Source: Gordonia spumicola (GTDB lineage: Bacteria > Actinomycetota > Actinomycetes > Mycobacteriales > Mycobacteriaceae). From it: 64,000 bases of DNA. The notes under the pieces are model-generated. The model saw only the letters and a program-made list of their open reading frames with translations. It was not told where the DNA came from and made no database searches. The position numbers and the translations under genes are program-made. Every line of letters starts with the position of its first letter. Positions within the stretch are counted from its first letter, which is position 1. The stretch is taken from contig NZ_BJOV01000005.1 of assembly GCF_009932475.1 (NCBI RefSeq), positions 1,674,001 through 1,738,000 of the forward strand, in the 5' to 3' direction. Positions 8,243 through 18,825 of this stretch are shown piece by piece.

Positions 8243-8854
8243 GTGACTAGCGCTGTGGGTAACTCCGGAACCGCCATCACCTCACGCGTGCACTCGCTGA
8301 ACCGTCCGAACATGGTCAGCGTCGGCACCATCGTGTGGTTGTCGAGCGAGTTGATGTTCTTCGCCGGCCTGTTCGCGATGTACTTCGTCGCGCGGGCCAA
8401 CGCCTCCGACGGCTGGCCTCAGCCGCCGGCGCACCTCAATCTGTGGCTGGCCGTGCCGGTGACCACCGTGCTGATCCTCAGCTCGGTGACCTGCCAGTAC
8501 GGCGTCTTCGCAGCTGAGCGGGGTGACGTGTACGGCCTTCGTCGCTGGTACACCCTCACCCTCGCCATGGGCGCGTTCTTCGTGGCCGGTCAGGCGTACG
8601 AGTACTACAGCCTCGTCAACGAGGGCCTGACGCTCTCGTCGAACGCGTACGGCTCGGTCTTCTACATGGCGACCGGCTTCCACGGCATGCACGTCATCGG
8701 CGGTCTCATCGCCTTCGTGTACCTGCTGATCCGCACGCGTCTGTCCAAGTTCACCCCCGCCCAGGCGACTGCAGCGATCGTCGTGTCGTACTACTGGCAC
8801 TTCGTCGACGTCGTGTGGATCGCCCTCTTCGTGGTCATCTACTTCATCCGATAG
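8243..8854 (+). CDS. ctaE: Cytochrome c oxidase subunit III
   Basis: The 203-residue membrane protein matches the five-helix actinobacterial form of aa3 oxidase subunit III. Recognisable segments are [21 protein letters not shown], the helix around [11 protein letters not shown], and the C-terminal [15 protein letters not shown] and [19 protein letters not shown], which carry the family's conserved His and Glu residues. It supports the catalytic subunit CtaD (not in this window) in the bcc-aa3 supercomplex. The GTG start has CATACT 7 nt upstream and no ribosome site, consistent with a leaderless message. qcrC follows after 72 nt. Confidence 0.96.
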   Translation: MTSAVGNSGTAITSRVHSLNRPNMVSVGTIVWLSSELMFFAGLFAMYFVARANASDGWPQPPAHLNLWLAVPVTTVLILSSVTCQYGVFAAERGDVYGLRRWYTLTLAMGAFFVAGQAYEYYSLVNEGLTLSSNAYGSVFYMATGFHGMHVIGGLIAFVYLLIRTRLSKFTPAQATAAIVVSYYWHFVDVVWIALFVVIYFIR

Positions 8855-8926
8855 CCCCCGGCGGCACCAGGACCGACGATGTCGGTCCACCAGTAACCAG
8901 TCCAACCGCTTAGTAGAGAGTCACCG

Positions 8927-9823
8927 ATGAGATCATCTCCACCGAGTTCGCCGGAACCGAGCGACGCCAAGAATGCGGGAGCGCGCGCCAAGTCGCGCCG
9001 CAAGCTGCGTCGCCGTGCCGCCGGCACCCTCTTCCTCTTCCTCGGCCTCGTCGCCACCGGCCTGATCGCCGGCTTCATCAGCCCGAAGCCGCAGGTCGCA
9101 ACCGCTGACGACAAGCAGGTCGCGCTGATCAAGACCGGCAAGCAGCTGTACGAGACCTCGTGCATCACCTGCCACGGCGCCAACCTCGAAGGCGTGCCGG
9201 ACCGCGGTCCGTCGCTGATGGGTGTCGGCGACGCCGCCGTCTACTTCCAGGTCTCGACCGGCCGCATGCCCGCCGCCCGCGGCGAGGCGCAGGCGCAGCG
9301 CAAGCCCGCCAAGTTCACCGAGGCTCAGATCGACCAGCTCGGCGCCTACATCCAGGCGATGGGCGGCGGCCCGCGCGCCGCGTACGTCCTCGACGAGAAC
9401 GGCCAGCCCAAGCGCGACAAGAACGGCTTCCCCGAGCTCAAGATGGATCAGCTCAAGGGCACCGACCTCGGTCGCGGTTCCGAGCTGTTCCGCCTCAACT
9501 GCGCGTCGTGCCACAACTTCACCGGTCGTGGCGGCGCCCTGTCCGGCGGCAAGTTCGCTCCCCCGCTGACCGACGTGAACCCGCAGCAGCTCTACACGGC
9601 GATGCTCACCGGGCCGCAGAACATGCCGAAGTTCTCCAACCGGCAGCTGTCGGTCGAGGACAAAGAGGACATCATCGGCTACATCCGCTACGCGGACTCC
9701 TCGAATCCCAGCGGTGGTCTCGGACTCGGCGGTTTCGGTCCGGCCTCTGAGGGTCTGACCATGTGGGTTGTCGGCGCAGCGGCCATCGTCGCAGGCGCCA
9801 TGTGGATTGGATCACGAAATTGA
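8927..9823 (+). CDS. qcrC: Diheme cytochrome c subunit of the bcc complex
   Basis: The 298-residue protein has an N-terminal membrane anchor (about 34-51), two c-type heme sites, CITCH (79-83) and CASCH (192-196), and a C-terminal membrane helix (about 275-295). Actinobacterial QcrC passes electrons from the Rieske centre directly to CtaC, replacing soluble cytochrome c. Two heme motifs and both anchors are present, so it looks intact. It starts the qcrCAB operon; the stop overlaps the qcrA start. Confidence 0.97.
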   Translation: MRSSPPSSPEPSDAKNAGARAKSRRKLRRRAAGTLFLFLGLVATGLIAGFISPKPQVATADDKQVALIKTGKQLYETSCITCHGANLEGVPDRGPSLMGVGDAAVYFQVSTGRMPAARGEAQAQRKPAKFTEAQIDQLGAYIQAMGGGPRAAYVLDENGQPKRDKNGFPELKMDQLKGTDLGRGSELFRLNCASCHNFTGRGGALSGGKFAPPLTDVNPQQLYTAMLTGPQNMPKFSNRQLSVEDKEDIIGYIRYADSSNPSGGLGLGGFGPASEGLTMWVVGAAAIVAGAMWIGSRN

Positions 9824-10986
9824 GCGACTCGAATAAGGACCTCCCGTCCGCAGAAGAACTTGCGGCGATGTCCCATGAGGAGAAGGTCCGCCTCGGCACG
9901 AACCTCGACGGTGTAGAGATCATCCACCGCCCCGAGCGTTTCCCCGAGCCGGGCACGCGCGCGGAGAAGCGCGCCGAGTTCACCGTCGCCGCATGGTTCA
10001 CCATCGCGGGTGTGCTCGCTCTCGCGGGCCTGGTCGTCTTCCTGTTCAATCACTGGGAATTCGCCATGCCCGACGATCCGAACTACTGGGCGTACACGTT
10101 CTACACCCCGCTGCTCGGCGTCACGTTCGGCGGCGCGATCCTGGCGTTCGGTTTCGGCGTCATCCAGGTCTCGAAGCGGTTCATCCCGTCCGAGATCTCG
10201 GTGCAGGACCGTCACGACGGCGGATCGTCCGAGGTCGACAAGCAGACGATCGTCGCTGAACTCAACGACACGCTGCAGACCAGCACGCTCCCCCGCCGCA
10301 AGGTGATCATCGGTTCGGCAGTCTTCGGTCTCGGAGCCATCGGCCTCTCGGCCGGCGTCGCAGCCATCGGCGGATTCATCAAGAACCCGTGGGCCAAGCG
10401 CGAGAACTCCGAACTGTGGCACTCGGGCTGGTCGACGCTCAACAACACGAGGCCCGGCGAGACCGTCTTCCTCCGTCGCGACACCGGCAACCCGTACCAG
10501 GTCGTCCTGGTCCGGCCGGAAGATCTCGACGCGGGCGCGATGGAGACCGTGTTCCCGTGGCGCGTCTCGGACGGCTACGGCGAGACCGAGCACTCCCGTC
10601 ACAAGCTGCTCGAAGGCCTGCGTGCCGTCCGCAACCCGGTGATGCTGATCCGTCTGCGCCCCGAGGACAACGCCAAGGTCATCAAGCGCAAGGGCCAGGA
10701 AGACTTCAACTTCGGCGAGTACTACGCCTACACGAAGGTCTGCAGCCACCTCGGTTGCCCGACGTCGCTGTACGAACAGCAGACGCAGCGCATCCTGTGC
10801 CCCTGCCACCAGTCGCAGTTCAACGCGCTCGAGTACGGCAAGCCGGTCTTCGGTCCCGCTGCCCGTGCACTCGCTCAGCTGCCTATCTCTGTCAACAACC
10901 AGGGCTACATGGTCGCCAACACCAAGATCAACGGCGGCGACTTCATCGAGCCCGTCGGACCGGCATTCTGGGAGCGTAAGTCATGA
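9820..10986 (+). CDS. qcrA: Rieske iron-sulfur subunit of the bcc complex
   Basis: This 388-residue form has the three N-terminal transmembrane helices typical of actinobacterial QcrA (around residues 55-76, 95-115 and 160-185) and a C-terminal Rieske fold. The 2Fe-2S ligands are in CSHLGC (308-313) and CPCH (327-330), including the disulfide cysteines. It oxidises menaquinol at the Qo site and hands electrons to QcrC. I chose TTG 9820, which overlaps the qcrC stop; GTG 9802 is the alternative. Its own stop overlaps the qcrB ATG by 4 nt. Confidence 0.95.
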   Translation: MSDSNKDLPSAEELAAMSHEEKVRLGTNLDGVEIIHRPERFPEPGTRAEKRAEFTVAAWFTIAGVLALAGLVVFLFNHWEFAMPDDPNYWAYTFYTPLLGVTFGGAILAFGFGVIQVSKRFIPSEISVQDRHDGGSSEVDKQTIVAELNDTLQTSTLPRRKVIIGSAVFGLGAIGLSAGVAAIGGFIKNPWAKRENSELWHSGWSTLNNTRPGETVFLRRDTGNPYQVVLVRPEDLDAGAMETVFPWRVSDGYGETEHSRHKLLEGLRAVRNPVMLIRLRPEDNAKVIKRKGQEDFNFGEYYAYTKVCSHLGCPTSLYEQQTQRILCPCHQSQFNALEYGKPVFGPAARALAQLPISVNNQGYMVANTKINGGDFIEPVGPAFWERKS

Positions 10987-12602
10987 CGATCGCCGATCGC
11001 CTCGCCACGCAGGCAGAAGAGATCGACTCGAGGTATCACCTGGCCGCGGGCATGCGCCGCCAGATCAACAAGGTCTTCCCCACGCACTGGTCGTTCATGC
11101 TGGGCGAGGTCTCGCTGTACAGCTTCGTCATCCTGCTGCTGTCGGGCGTCTACCTCACGTTCTTCTTCGACCCGTCGATGGCGCACGTCGTGTACGACGG
11201 TGCGTACCAGCCGCTCAACGGCGTCACCATGAGCCGCGCGTACGAGACCACGCTGAACCTCTCGTTCGAGGTCCGCGGAGGCCTGTTCGTCCGCCAGATC
11301 CACCACTGGGCAGCGCTGCTGTTCGCGGCGTCGATCATCCTGCACATGATGCGCATCTTCTTCACCGGCGCGTTCCGTCGTCCGCGTGAGGCGAACTGGG
11401 TCATCGGCTGCTTCCTGCTGCTGCTGGCGATGTTCGAGGGCTTCTTCGGCTACTCGCTCCCCGACGATCTCCTGTCGGGAACGGGCGTCCGCGCCGCCAT
11501 GTCGGGCATCGTCCTGGGCATTCCGCTCGTCGGCACCTGGGTCCACTGGGCGCTGTTCGGCGGAGACTTCCCCGGCGACATCATCATCCCGCGCCTGTAC
11601 GTGCTGCACGTTCTGCTGTTCCCGGCCATCATCCTGGCCCTGATCGGCGCTCACCTGGCGCTCGTCTGGTACCAGAAGCACACGCAGTTCCCCGGCCCCG
11701 GCCGCACCGAGAAGAACGTCGTCGGCGTCCGCATCCTCCCGATGTTCGCCGCCAAGGGCGGTGCCTTCTTCGCGATCGTGTTCGGCGTCCTCGCCGTCAT
11801 GGCTGGCATCTTCCAGATCAACCCGGTCTGGAACATCGGCCCGTACAACCCGGCGCAGGTCTCGGCGGGTTCGCAGCCCGACATCTACATGATGTGGACG
11901 GACGGCTTCGCTCGACTGATGCCTCCGTGGGAGCTCTACCTCGGCCACTACACGATCCCGGCCATCTTCTGGGTCGTCGTCGTGATCGGCGTCGTGATCA
12001 CTCTCCTGGTCGCGTACCCGTGGATCGAGAAGAAGCTCACCGGCGACGACGCTCACCACAACCTGCTGCAGCGTCCGCGCGACACCCCGGTGCGCACGGC
12101 CACCGGCGCGATGGCACTGACGTTCTACATCATCCTGACGCTGATGTGCATGAACGACATCATCGCCCTGAAGTTCCACATCTCGCTGAACGCGACGACG
12201 TGGATGGGCCGCATCGGACTGATCGTCCTGCCGCCGCTGGTGTACTTCATCACGTACCGCTGGGCACTGTCTCTGCAGCGCAGCGACCGCGACGTCCTCT
12301 CCCACGGCATCGAGACGGGCATCATCCGTCGTCAGCCCAAGGGCGAGTACATCGAGATCCACCAGCCGCTCGGACCGGTCGACGATCACGGCCACCCGAT
12401 CCCGCTGCCCTACGAGGGTGCAGCCCTGCCGAAGCGCATGAACAAGCTCGGCTCGGCAGGCGCCCCCGGCTCCGGCACGGTTCTCGTCCCCGACTCGGCC
12501 GAGGAGCAGGCGATCAACCGTCGCGTCGCTCACGACCAGCACGAGGCCGAGAAGAAGGCGCTCACCGAGCTTCAGGAGAAGGGCGGCAACCCGCTCGCCT
12601 GA
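10983..12602 (+). CDS. qcrB: Cytochrome b subunit of the bcc complex
   Basis: The 539-residue membrane protein is the menaquinol-oxidising core of complex III. Visible are the heme-binding region with [11 protein letters not shown], the conserved loop [23 protein letters not shown], a second heme region around [16 protein letters not shown], and MPPWELYLG, the actinobacterial version of the PEWY loop at the Qo site. A long hydrophilic C-terminal extension follows the last helix, as in other Mycobacteriales. QcrB is the target of imidazopyridine inhibitors in mycobacteria. It ends the ctaE-qcrCAB run and is followed by a strong terminator. Confidence 0.97.
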   Translation: MTIADRLATQAEEIDSRYHLAAGMRRQINKVFPTHWSFMLGEVSLYSFVILLLSGVYLTFFFDPSMAHVVYDGAYQPLNGVTMSRAYETTLNLSFEVRGGLFVRQIHHWAALLFAASIILHMMRIFFTGAFRRPREANWVIGCFLLLLAMFEGFFGYSLPDDLLSGTGVRAAMSGIVLGIPLVGTWVHWALFGGDFPGDIIIPRLYVLHVLLFPAIILALIGAHLALVWYQKHTQFPGPGRTEKNVVGVRILPMFAAKGGAFFAIVFGVLAVMAGIFQINPVWNIGPYNPAQVSAGSQPDIYMMWTDGFARLMPPWELYLGHYTIPAIFWVVVVIGVVITLLVAYPWIEKKLTGDDAHHNLLQRPRDTPVRTATGAMALTFYIILTLMCMNDIIALKFHISLNATTWMGRIGLIVLPPLVYFITYRWALSLQRSDRDVLSHGIETGIIRRQPKGEYIEIHQPLGPVDDHGHPIPLPYEGAALPKRMNKLGSAGAPGSGTVLVPDSAEEQAINRRVAHDQHEAEKKALTELQEKGGNPLA

Positions 12603-12622
12603 CGGCTCACAGTTCCACCGGC

Positions 12623-12654
12623 AGAGGCCGCCTCGCATCCGCGAGGCGGCCTCT
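12623..12654 (+). terminator. Terminator of the ctaE-qcrCAB operon
   Basis: A perfect 14-bp stem, AGAGGCCGCCTCGC with its complement, closes over a 4-nt loop 20 nt after the qcrB stop. The following sequence is CT-rich rather than a T-tract, as usual in high-GC Actinobacteria. Confidence 0.85.
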
Positions 12655-12681
12655 CTCGTGTCTCCGGACCCCTCTCCCCTA

Positions 12682-12748
12682 CCCCGGACCGGTCCGGGGC
12701 TCCAATCTCAGTACTGAGATTGGAGCCCGAGGGAAGATCGCCCTCGGG
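12682..12748. repeat. Array of three abutting palindromes
   Basis: Three inverted repeats follow each other with overlapping edges: an 18-bp perfect palindrome CCCCGGACCGGTCCGGGG (12682-12699), a 32-bp perfect palindrome (12697-12728) centred on CTCAGTACTGAG, and an 8-bp stem CCCGAGGG/CCCTCGGG (12726-12748) with a 7-nt loop. Because the edges are shared, neighbouring hairpins compete for the same bases. They could be an operator for a dimeric regulator, a transcription barrier or a cruciform site. No gene nearby explains them. Confidence 0.7.
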
Positions 12749-13053
12749 TAGACGTGACGCTACTGAATGTGGAGACAGATGACTCGGGCAGGAGCTTGCA
12801 GACCGATCTCGCCGTCGGCCGTCACTCGGACAGTCCGCGGGATGCGGCCGCGCACCAGCCAACCGAGAGTGAACAACTGATCCAGCCGGCCGCGATCATT
12901 CGCCGGAACAGATCGACCCCGGCCTCGCCCGCCAGATGCCGATAGCACGTCCGGGCGGATCGAAGGGCTCGCGCCCGGGGTCCGCACGCAGGTCAACTCC
13001 CTAACCGAACAGCATTGGCGATAGCGCCCTCGGATCAGACCCAGCGGAACTCA

Positions 13054-13105
13054 CCCGGTTTCGACACGACGCCTCGGCTGGCGCCTCGGAGTCGGCTCAA
13101 CCACC
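13054..13105 (-). repeat. Intergenic GTTGAGCC/GTGTCGAAAC repeat, copy 1
   Basis: On the minus strand it begins GGTGGTTGAGCCG and ends GTGTCGAAACCGGG, with a GC-rich variable centre. It faces copy 2 (13159-13208), so the two form a large inverted repeat with identical outer and inner ends and a 53-bp spacer. Confidence 0.7.
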
Positions 13106-13158
13106 CCGAACAGACCCGCGGACATCCCCCACACATCGCGATTGAACAGCCCCGACGC

Positions 13159-13208
13159 GGTGGTTGAGCCGGAACGGAGCGGTAGCGCAGGGCCGTGTCG
13201 AAACCGGG
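13159..13208 (+). repeat. Intergenic GTTGAGCC/GTGTCGAAAC repeat, copy 2
   Basis: Begins GGTGGTTGAGCCGG and ends GTGTCGAAACCGGG; the centre differs from copy 1. It ends 20 nt before the stop of the acetyltransferase gene on the other strand. Confidence 0.7.
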
Positions 13209-13228
13209 CACCACCAGCATTCCCGCGA

Positions 13229-13759
13229 TCACCAGAGGTCGCCGGACCGCCAGTCGCACACGAGGCGGGTCGAACTGTCCACGTCGGCGCCGAGTCCGGT
13301 CGTGAGGACGAGGATCGCACCCTCGTCGTCCGGGGTCATCGTCAGACCATCCGGTGTCAACGCACCCAGCGGTCCCGTCCACGGCGTCCAGCCGCGGCGG
13401 AGATAGAGGGGCATACCGTCGTCCGACGCCCCCAGCACGCCCAGATCGTAGGCCCCGACGACGATGCCGTAGACGTGCGTCATCAGGGTGTCGCCCATCC
13501 CTCGACGGCGCATTCGCGCGGCGACCGCGACCGCCTCGACGTAGCCCGCGCGGAGCACGGTGTCGCCCACCATCATCTGGCGTTGCACCACGGACGCATG
13601 ACCGACGATCCCGGACTCGTCCTCCGCGAACACGTGGACACCGCCGAGCGCGTGGTCGAAGTCCGAGTCGGCGAAGTCCCCGTCGAACGCCTCGTACAGG
13701 AACGTCAGGAGCGCCGATCTCTCCTCGGCCGACAACTCGTGGGTATGACGAAGCCGCAC
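13229..13759 (-). CDS. Aminoglycoside 2'-N-acetyltransferase (AAC(2')-I)-like GNAT protein
   Basis: The 176-residue protein is a GNAT acetyltransferase that matches the chromosomal AAC(2')-I family of mycobacteria along its whole length. From memory of AAC(2')-Ic, shared blocks are the ALGGVH segment, HASVVQR, the acetyl-CoA loop in GYVEAVAVAARMRRRGMGD, LYLRRGWTPWTGP, TPDDEGAILVL and the C-terminal LVCDWRSGDLW. These enzymes acetylate the 2' amine of aminoglycosides; some may have a native role in wall metabolism. The GTG start lies inside the terminator hairpin of the ctaC-ctaF operon, an odd position. It occupies the mmpS3 place between the respiratory genes. Confidence 0.85.
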   Translation of the reverse strand: MRLRHTHELSAEERSALLTFLYEAFDGDFADSDFDHALGGVHVFAEDESGIVGHASVVQRQMMVGDTVLRAGYVEAVAVAARMRRRGMGDTLMTHVYGIVVGAYDLGVLGASDDGMPLYLRRGWTPWTGPLGALTPDGLTMTPDDEGAILVLTTGLGADVDSSTRLVCDWRSGDLW

Positions 13760-13784
13760 CCGGTAGTCGGGTGCGGCTTCGTCA
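13746..13784 (-). terminator. Terminator of ctaC-ctaF overlapping the next gene's start
   Basis: Two 16-nt perfect arms (TGACGAAGCCGCACCC and its complement) flank a 7-nt loop, starting 17 nt downstream of the ctaF stop in the direction of transcription. The GTG of the AAC(2')-like gene lies in the distal arm. Confidence 0.8.
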
Positions 13785-13800
13785 GGTGATGCGTTGTGCG

Positions 13801-14217
13801 TCAGTGCTTCTCGGGTCCCACGTGGTACTCGAACACGAGGCCCGCGACTGCGGCGAGGATCACGGCGACCATGGTGATCGAGAACCAGAAGTTGCCGGTC
13901 GCGAAACCGATCGCGAAGAGCGACGCGCCCGCGGCGATCGCGATGGGCCAGTAGCTGTGCGGGCTGAAGAAGCCCAGTTCACCGGCGCCGTCCTCGATCT
14001 CGGCGTCGTCGTAGTCCTCGGGACGGATCTCGACGCGACGTGCGACGAACCGGAAGTACGTTCCGGCGATCAGAGCCAGGCCGCCCGCGAAGAACATGCA
14101 GGTCACGCCTGCCCATTCGACACCGGTCCGGAAGTAGAACGTGCAGACCGCGTAGATCACACCCATCAGGATGAAGAAGACTGCGAGGACCTCAAAGAGA
14201 CGTGCTTCGATCTTCAT
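13801..14217 (-). CDS. ctaF: Cytochrome c oxidase subunit IV, actinobacterial type
   Basis: The 138-residue protein has four predicted membrane helices: [55 protein letters not shown] and [18 protein letters not shown]. The short loop with [24 protein letters not shown] is characteristic of the actinobacterial aa3 oxidase subunit IV. The ATG overlaps the ctaC stop by one base (TGATG), which couples translation. The longer open frame upstream belongs to ctaC. Confidence 0.95.
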   Translation of the reverse strand: MKIEARLFEVLAVFFILMGVIYAVCTFYFRTGVEWAGVTCMFFAGGLALIAGTYFRFVARRVEIRPEDYDDAEIEDGAGELGFFSPHSYWPIAIAAGASLFAIGFATGNFWFSITMVAVILAAVAGLVFEYHVGPEKH

Positions 14218-15368
14218 CAGTTCGTAGCCTCCTTGGCCGGGGTGCATCCGGCCAGAGCAGTGTTGTTGGCGTCGCCGAGGTTGTCCGGCGTGGTGCCGTT
14301 CGAGACGCGGCGCGTGTCGAACGGAACGGTCGTCACCGAGCGCGGCTGCTGGCACACGGCCTGCAGAGCATCCGAGTTCGAGGCGTCCGGATTCGCATTG
14401 CGGTAGTTGATGTACTGCGCGAACACCTGCGGGCTCACGGCGCGGACCTCGAAGTTCATCATCGCGTGGTACGTGCCGCACATCTCGGCGCAACGTCCGA
14501 CGAAGGCGCCCTCACGGTCGATGCCACTGATCTGGAACGACGAATCCGTGTGGTTCTGCTCAGGGAACGGCATCACGTCGCGCTTGAAGAGGAACTCGGG
14601 AACCCAGAACGAGTGGACGACGTCGGCGGCCGCGAGATCGAACTGGATGCGGGTGTTCGTCGGAAGCACCAGGATCGGGATCTCGGACGACGATCCGAGG
14701 GTCTCGATCTTGTCGAACGACAGGTACTTGCGCTCTTCGTTCGAACGGCCGCCCGCAGCGCCCTTGATCTCGACCTGCTCGCCGTCATGCTCGCGGAACT
14801 TCGGGATCTGCAGATCGAACGCAGTGCCCTTCGTCGAGTCCTTCGCGTCGACGAGCTGCTTGCCGCCGACGTTGACCGAGTTGTAGCCGAACTTCCAGTT
14901 CCACTGGAACGCCGTCACATCGACGACGACTGCCGGGTTGTCTTCCTTCGTCTCGACCTTGTTCTGGACGATGACGGTGAAGTAGAACATCACGGCGATC
15001 AGCACGAACGGGATCGCGGTGTACGCCAGTTCCAGCGGCACGTTGTACGCGGTCTGACGCGGGATCTCCTGATCCTCGGAGTCGACGGCCTTCGCACGGT
15101 GGAAGGTGATGGTCCAGAAGATGAGGGCCCACACGAGGACGCCCATGGCGAGGGCGGCGATGACCGACCACGTCCAGAATTCGCCCATGTCCTTGGCTTC
15201 GCTGGTCACGCCTTCCGGCCAACCGAAGCGCATCGCTTCCTCGGCACTGCAGCCCGAGGTCATCAGCACGACGACACCCAGGACCGCGAGGGCACTGAGT
15301 CGCTTGATCATGCGTGACGCGGGTACCCCACGTCGCGCAGACGGCCGTCCACGGTTCGTCAATTTCAC
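14217..15368 (-). CDS. ctaC: Cytochrome c oxidase subunit II, lipoprotein with CuA site
   Basis: The 383-residue subunit II has a lipobox ending in SGC (Cys about 40), two membrane helices ([21 protein letters not shown] and the one around [15 protein letters not shown]) and a periplasmic-side cupredoxin domain. The CuA ligands are in [14 protein letters not shown] (C-x3-C-x3-H) and an upstream histidine in [10 protein letters not shown]. It accepts electrons from QcrC. GTG 15368 has an AGGAAGG just upstream; the ATG at 15311 would give a more standard 20-residue lipoprotein signal and is a serious alternative. The long loop typical of supercomplex-forming Actinobacteria is present. Confidence 0.95.
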   Translation of the reverse strand: MKLTNRGRPSARRGVPASRMIKRLSALAVLGVVVLMTSGCSAEEAMRFGWPEGVTSEAKDMGEFWTWSVIAALAMGVLVWALIFWTITFHRAKAVDSEDQEIPRQTAYNVPLELAYTAIPFVLIAVMFYFTVIVQNKVETKEDNPAVVVDVTAFQWNWKFGYNSVNVGGKQLVDAKDSTKGTAFDLQIPKFREHDGEQVEIKGAAGGRSNEERKYLSFDKIETLGSSSEIPILVLPTNTRIQFDLAAADVVHSFWVPEFLFKRDVMPFPEQNHTDSSFQISGIDREGAFVGRCAEMCGTYHAMMNFEVRAVSPQVFAQYINYRNANPDASNSDALQAVCQQPRSVTTVPFDTRRVSNGTTPDNLGDANNTALAGCTPAKEATN

Positions 15369-15678
15369 GCCTTCCTGCTGACAGGGAGCTGTTCTTCAAG
15401 TTTCGCGCACGAGTGTTGCACTGCTCGACGCAATTCTTGCACCTAGTAACTACGCAGCGTAGTCCAACCCGCCCATCTGGTCTCGATTGGGGTTGGAGGT
15501 TGCCGTCTCAGTCGGTTTCCACCTGCGGATACGACGCGTCCGACCGTGTCGCATGCCTCACCCGAGGGCCACGATGTCGCACCGGGAGAGGCTTCTGCGG
15601 CATAGTAGACGCGTCGCGGGAGCATTCGACCTGCCCGCTGTCAGACCTGCCATCTACGTGGAAATGAGGCCACCCAGC
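15369..15678. other. Divergent promoter region between ctaC and asnB
   Basis: No coding sequence is apparent in these 310 bp. They must hold the promoters for ctaC-ctaF (minus) and asnB (plus). A 15-bp inverted repeat at 15449-15463 is the only strong structure; the ribosome site ATGAGG for asnB is at 15664-15669. Confidence 0.6.
15449..15463. promoter_or_regulatory. Palindromic operator candidate upstream of ctaC
   Basis: ACTACGCAGCGTAGT is a perfect inverted repeat about one base. On the minus strand it lies between TTGGAC and TAGGTG, which could be -35 and -10 elements of the ctaC promoter, so a bound regulator would block RNA polymerase. The regulator is unknown. Confidence 0.4.
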
Positions 15679-17604
15679 GTGTGCGGCTTGCTCGGAATGA
15701 TCACCAGTGACGGCACCGCGGCGTCGGACGCCGAGCTGATCGCGTCGGCGGCGCACTGCATGCGTCACCGCGGTCCCGACGAACCCGGCACATGGAACGA
15801 CGACGACGTCGTCTTCGGGTTCAACCGCCTCTCGATCATCGACATCGAGCACTCGCACCAGCCGCTGCGGTGGGGTCCGACCGAGAATCCCGAGCGGTAC
15901 GCGCTCGTCTTCAACGGCGAGATCTACAACTACCTGGAGATCCGCGAGGAGCTGGCCGCCGAGTTCGGGACGCAGTTCCGGACCGAGGGCGACGGCGAGT
16001 CGATCGTCGCCGGCTTCCACCACTGGGGACCCGACGTGGTCCGCAAGCTGCGCGGCATGTTCGCCTTCTCCATCTGGGACACCGAGAAGCGTGAGATGTT
16101 CCTCGCCCGCGACCAGTTCGGCATCAAGCCGATGTTCCTGGCGACCAGCGACCGGGGCACCGCGTTCGGCAGCGAGAAGAAGAGCCTCCTGGAGATCCTC
16201 GAACGTCTCGAGCTCGACAAGGAACTCGACGACCGCGCCATCGAGCACTACACGGTGCTGCAGTACGTCCCCGAACCCGAAACGCTGCATCGCAGCATCA
16301 CGCGCCTCGAATCGGGCTGCTACGCGACCCTGCGGCCCGGCGTCGCCCCCGAGGTGACCCGATACTTCGTCCCGAAGTTCCCGGTTCGGCCGTTCGCCGT
16401 CGGCGGCGAGCAGAAGCGGTACGACGAGATCGCCGACGTCCTGCGCGACTCCGTCGCCAAGCACATGCGTGCCGACGTGACTGTCGGATCGTTCCTGTCC
16501 GGCGGCATCGACTCCACGGCCATCGCGGCCCTCGCGATCCAGCACAATCCCGACTTGATCACCTTCACCACGGGATTCGAGCGCGACGGGTACTCCGAGG
16601 TCGACGTCGCGGCAGAGTCGGCGGAGGCCATCGGCGCACGACACATCGTCAAGGTCGTCTCCCCCCGCGAGTTCGTCGACGCCCTCCCCAAGATCATCTG
16701 GTACCTCGACGACCCGGTCGCCGACCCCGCCCTCGTCCCCCTCTACTTCGTGGCGGCCGAGGCCCGCAAGCACGTCAAGGTGGTCCTCTCCGGCGAAGGC
16801 GCGGACGAACTGTTCGGCGGCTACACGATCTACAAGGAACCGCTGTCGCTCAAGTCGTTCGACAAGCTCTCCCCCGGTCTCCGCCGCCTCGCGGGCAAGA
16901 TCTCCGACCGCATCCCCGAAGGCACCCGAGGGAAGAGCCTGCTGCACCGCGGATCGCTGTCCCTCGAAGAGCGCTACTACGGCAACGCCCGCAGCTTCGA
17001 CGACGCCCGCCTGCGTTCCACGCTCCGGAACTTCCGGCCCGACTGGACCCACCAGGACGTCACCGCGCCCATCTACGAGATGAGCGAAGGCATGGACCCG
17101 GTGACCCGCATGCAGCACCTGGACCTGTTCACCTGGCTGCGCGGCGACATCCTCGTCAAAGCCGACAAGATCAACATGGCGCACTCCCTCGAACTGCGCG
17201 TCCCCTTCCTCGACAAGGAGGTGTTCGCCGTCGCCGAACAGCTTCCCTTCGAGGAGAAGATCAGCCACGACACCACGAAGTACGCGCTCCGCAAGGCGCT
17301 CGAACAGATCGTGCCGCCGCACGTGCTGCACCGCCGCAAGCTGGGCTTCCCCGTCCCGCTGCGTCACTGGCTCGCGGGCACCGAGATGTACGACTGGGCC
17401 CGGGAGTTGATCTCCACCTCCGACACGGACCACATCTTCGACAAGGCGTTCGTCATTCAGATGCTCGAGGAGCATCGTCGCGGCGACGTCGACAACAGCC
17501 GCCGCATCTGGACCGTCCTGTGCTTCATGCTCTGGTACGGCATCTTCGTCGACGGCACCGTCGATCCGCAGATCGAGGATCACGACTACCCGGTTCGCCT
17601 GTAG
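15679..17604 (+). CDS. asnB: Glutamine-dependent amidotransferase AsnB/LtsA (mDAP amidation)
   Basis: The 641-residue protein has a class II glutaminase domain (about 2-215) and an asparagine-synthetase-like ATP domain with the pyrophosphate loop SGGIDST and GEGADELFGGY. With the GTG start at 15679 the catalytic cysteine becomes residue 2 (VCGLLG), as required after Met removal, and GAGG lies 9 nt upstream; upstream start codons in the same frame would bury it. In Mycobacteriales this clade (LtsA in Corynebacterium, AsnB in M. tuberculosis) amidates meso-diaminopimelate of peptidoglycan and affects lysozyme and beta-lactam sensitivity; true asparagine synthesis cannot be excluded by sequence alone. 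Confidence 0.93.
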   Translation: MCGLLGMITSDGTAASDAELIASAAHCMRHRGPDEPGTWNDDDVVFGFNRLSIIDIEHSHQPLRWGPTENPERYALVFNGEIYNYLEIREELAAEFGTQFRTEGDGESIVAGFHHWGPDVVRKLRGMFAFSIWDTEKREMFLARDQFGIKPMFLATSDRGTAFGSEKKSLLEILERLELDKELDDRAIEHYTVLQYVPEPETLHRSITRLESGCYATLRPGVAPEVTRYFVPKFPVRPFAVGGEQKRYDEIADVLRDSVAKHMRADVTVGSFLSGGIDSTAIAALAIQHNPDLITFTTGFERDGYSEVDVAAESAEAIGARHIVKVVSPREFVDALPKIIWYLDDPVADPALVPLYFVAAEARKHVKVVLSGEGADELFGGYTIYKEPLSLKSFDKLSPGLRRLAGKISDRIPEGTRGKSLLHRGSLSLEERYYGNARSFDDARLRSTLRNFRPDWTHQDVTAPIYEMSEGMDPVTRMQHLDLFTWLRGDILVKADKINMAHSLELRVPFLDKEVFAVAEQLPFEEKISHDTTKYALRKALEQIVPPHVLHRRKLGFPVPLRHWLAGTEMYDWARELISTSDTDHIFDKAFVIQMLEEHRRGDVDNSRRIWTVLCFMLWYGIFVDGTVDPQIEDHDYPVRL

Positions 17605-17654
17605 CTCACTCCACCGACGAGCGACGCTCCACGCACGACACAGCGCGACGAAGA

Positions 17655-17750
17655 AAGGCGGGGCGAAACACTTTCGGAGCCCTCCGCAGCACGCGAGCCC
17701 CAAAGGGCGAGCCTGCGAGGACTGCCGAGGAAAGTGTTTCGCCCCGCCTT
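17655..17750. repeat. Long form of the AAGGCG-GGCGAAACA inverted-repeat element
   Basis: Perfect 20-nt arms, beginning AAGGCGGGGCGAAACA, flank a 56-bp centre between the convergent asnB and adenosine kinase genes. The right half, read on the minus strand, continues TTTCCTCGGCAGTCC, the same core found in the short element at 33568-33624. It may terminate transcription from both sides and looks like a dispersed repeat. Confidence 0.75.
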
Positions 17751-17764
17751 CTGGCGTCGAAGAG

Positions 17765-18796
<1,032 letters not shown>

Positions 18797-18825
18797 CTAC
18801 TTCTCGACTACTCAGTCGGGAGGGG

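Larger units (their letters stand above)
12749..13228. other. Intergenic region without a convincing gene
   Basis: Between the palindrome array and the acetyltransferase gene I see no credible coding sequence; the short open frames here (63 and 78 codons on opposite strands) have no recognisable family and poor start context. The stretch holds an inverted pair of GTTGAGCC...GTGTCGAAAC repeats. In M. tuberculosis this place between qcrB and ctaF is occupied by mmpS3 and Rv2197c, which are absent here. Confidence 0.6.

Noticed and set aside
10905-12638. 577-codon minus-strand open frame
   Set aside because: Antisense shadow of qcrB, rich in Asp/Arg/Val repeats without any recognisable domain.
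12754-12996. 63- and 78-codon open frames after the palindrome array
   Set aside because: Opposite strands, no recognisable family, poor start context; probably non-coding.
15508-17703. 731-codon minus-strand open frame
   Set aside because: Lies opposite asnB, whose catalytic motifs are unmistakable; the antisense protein has no domain.
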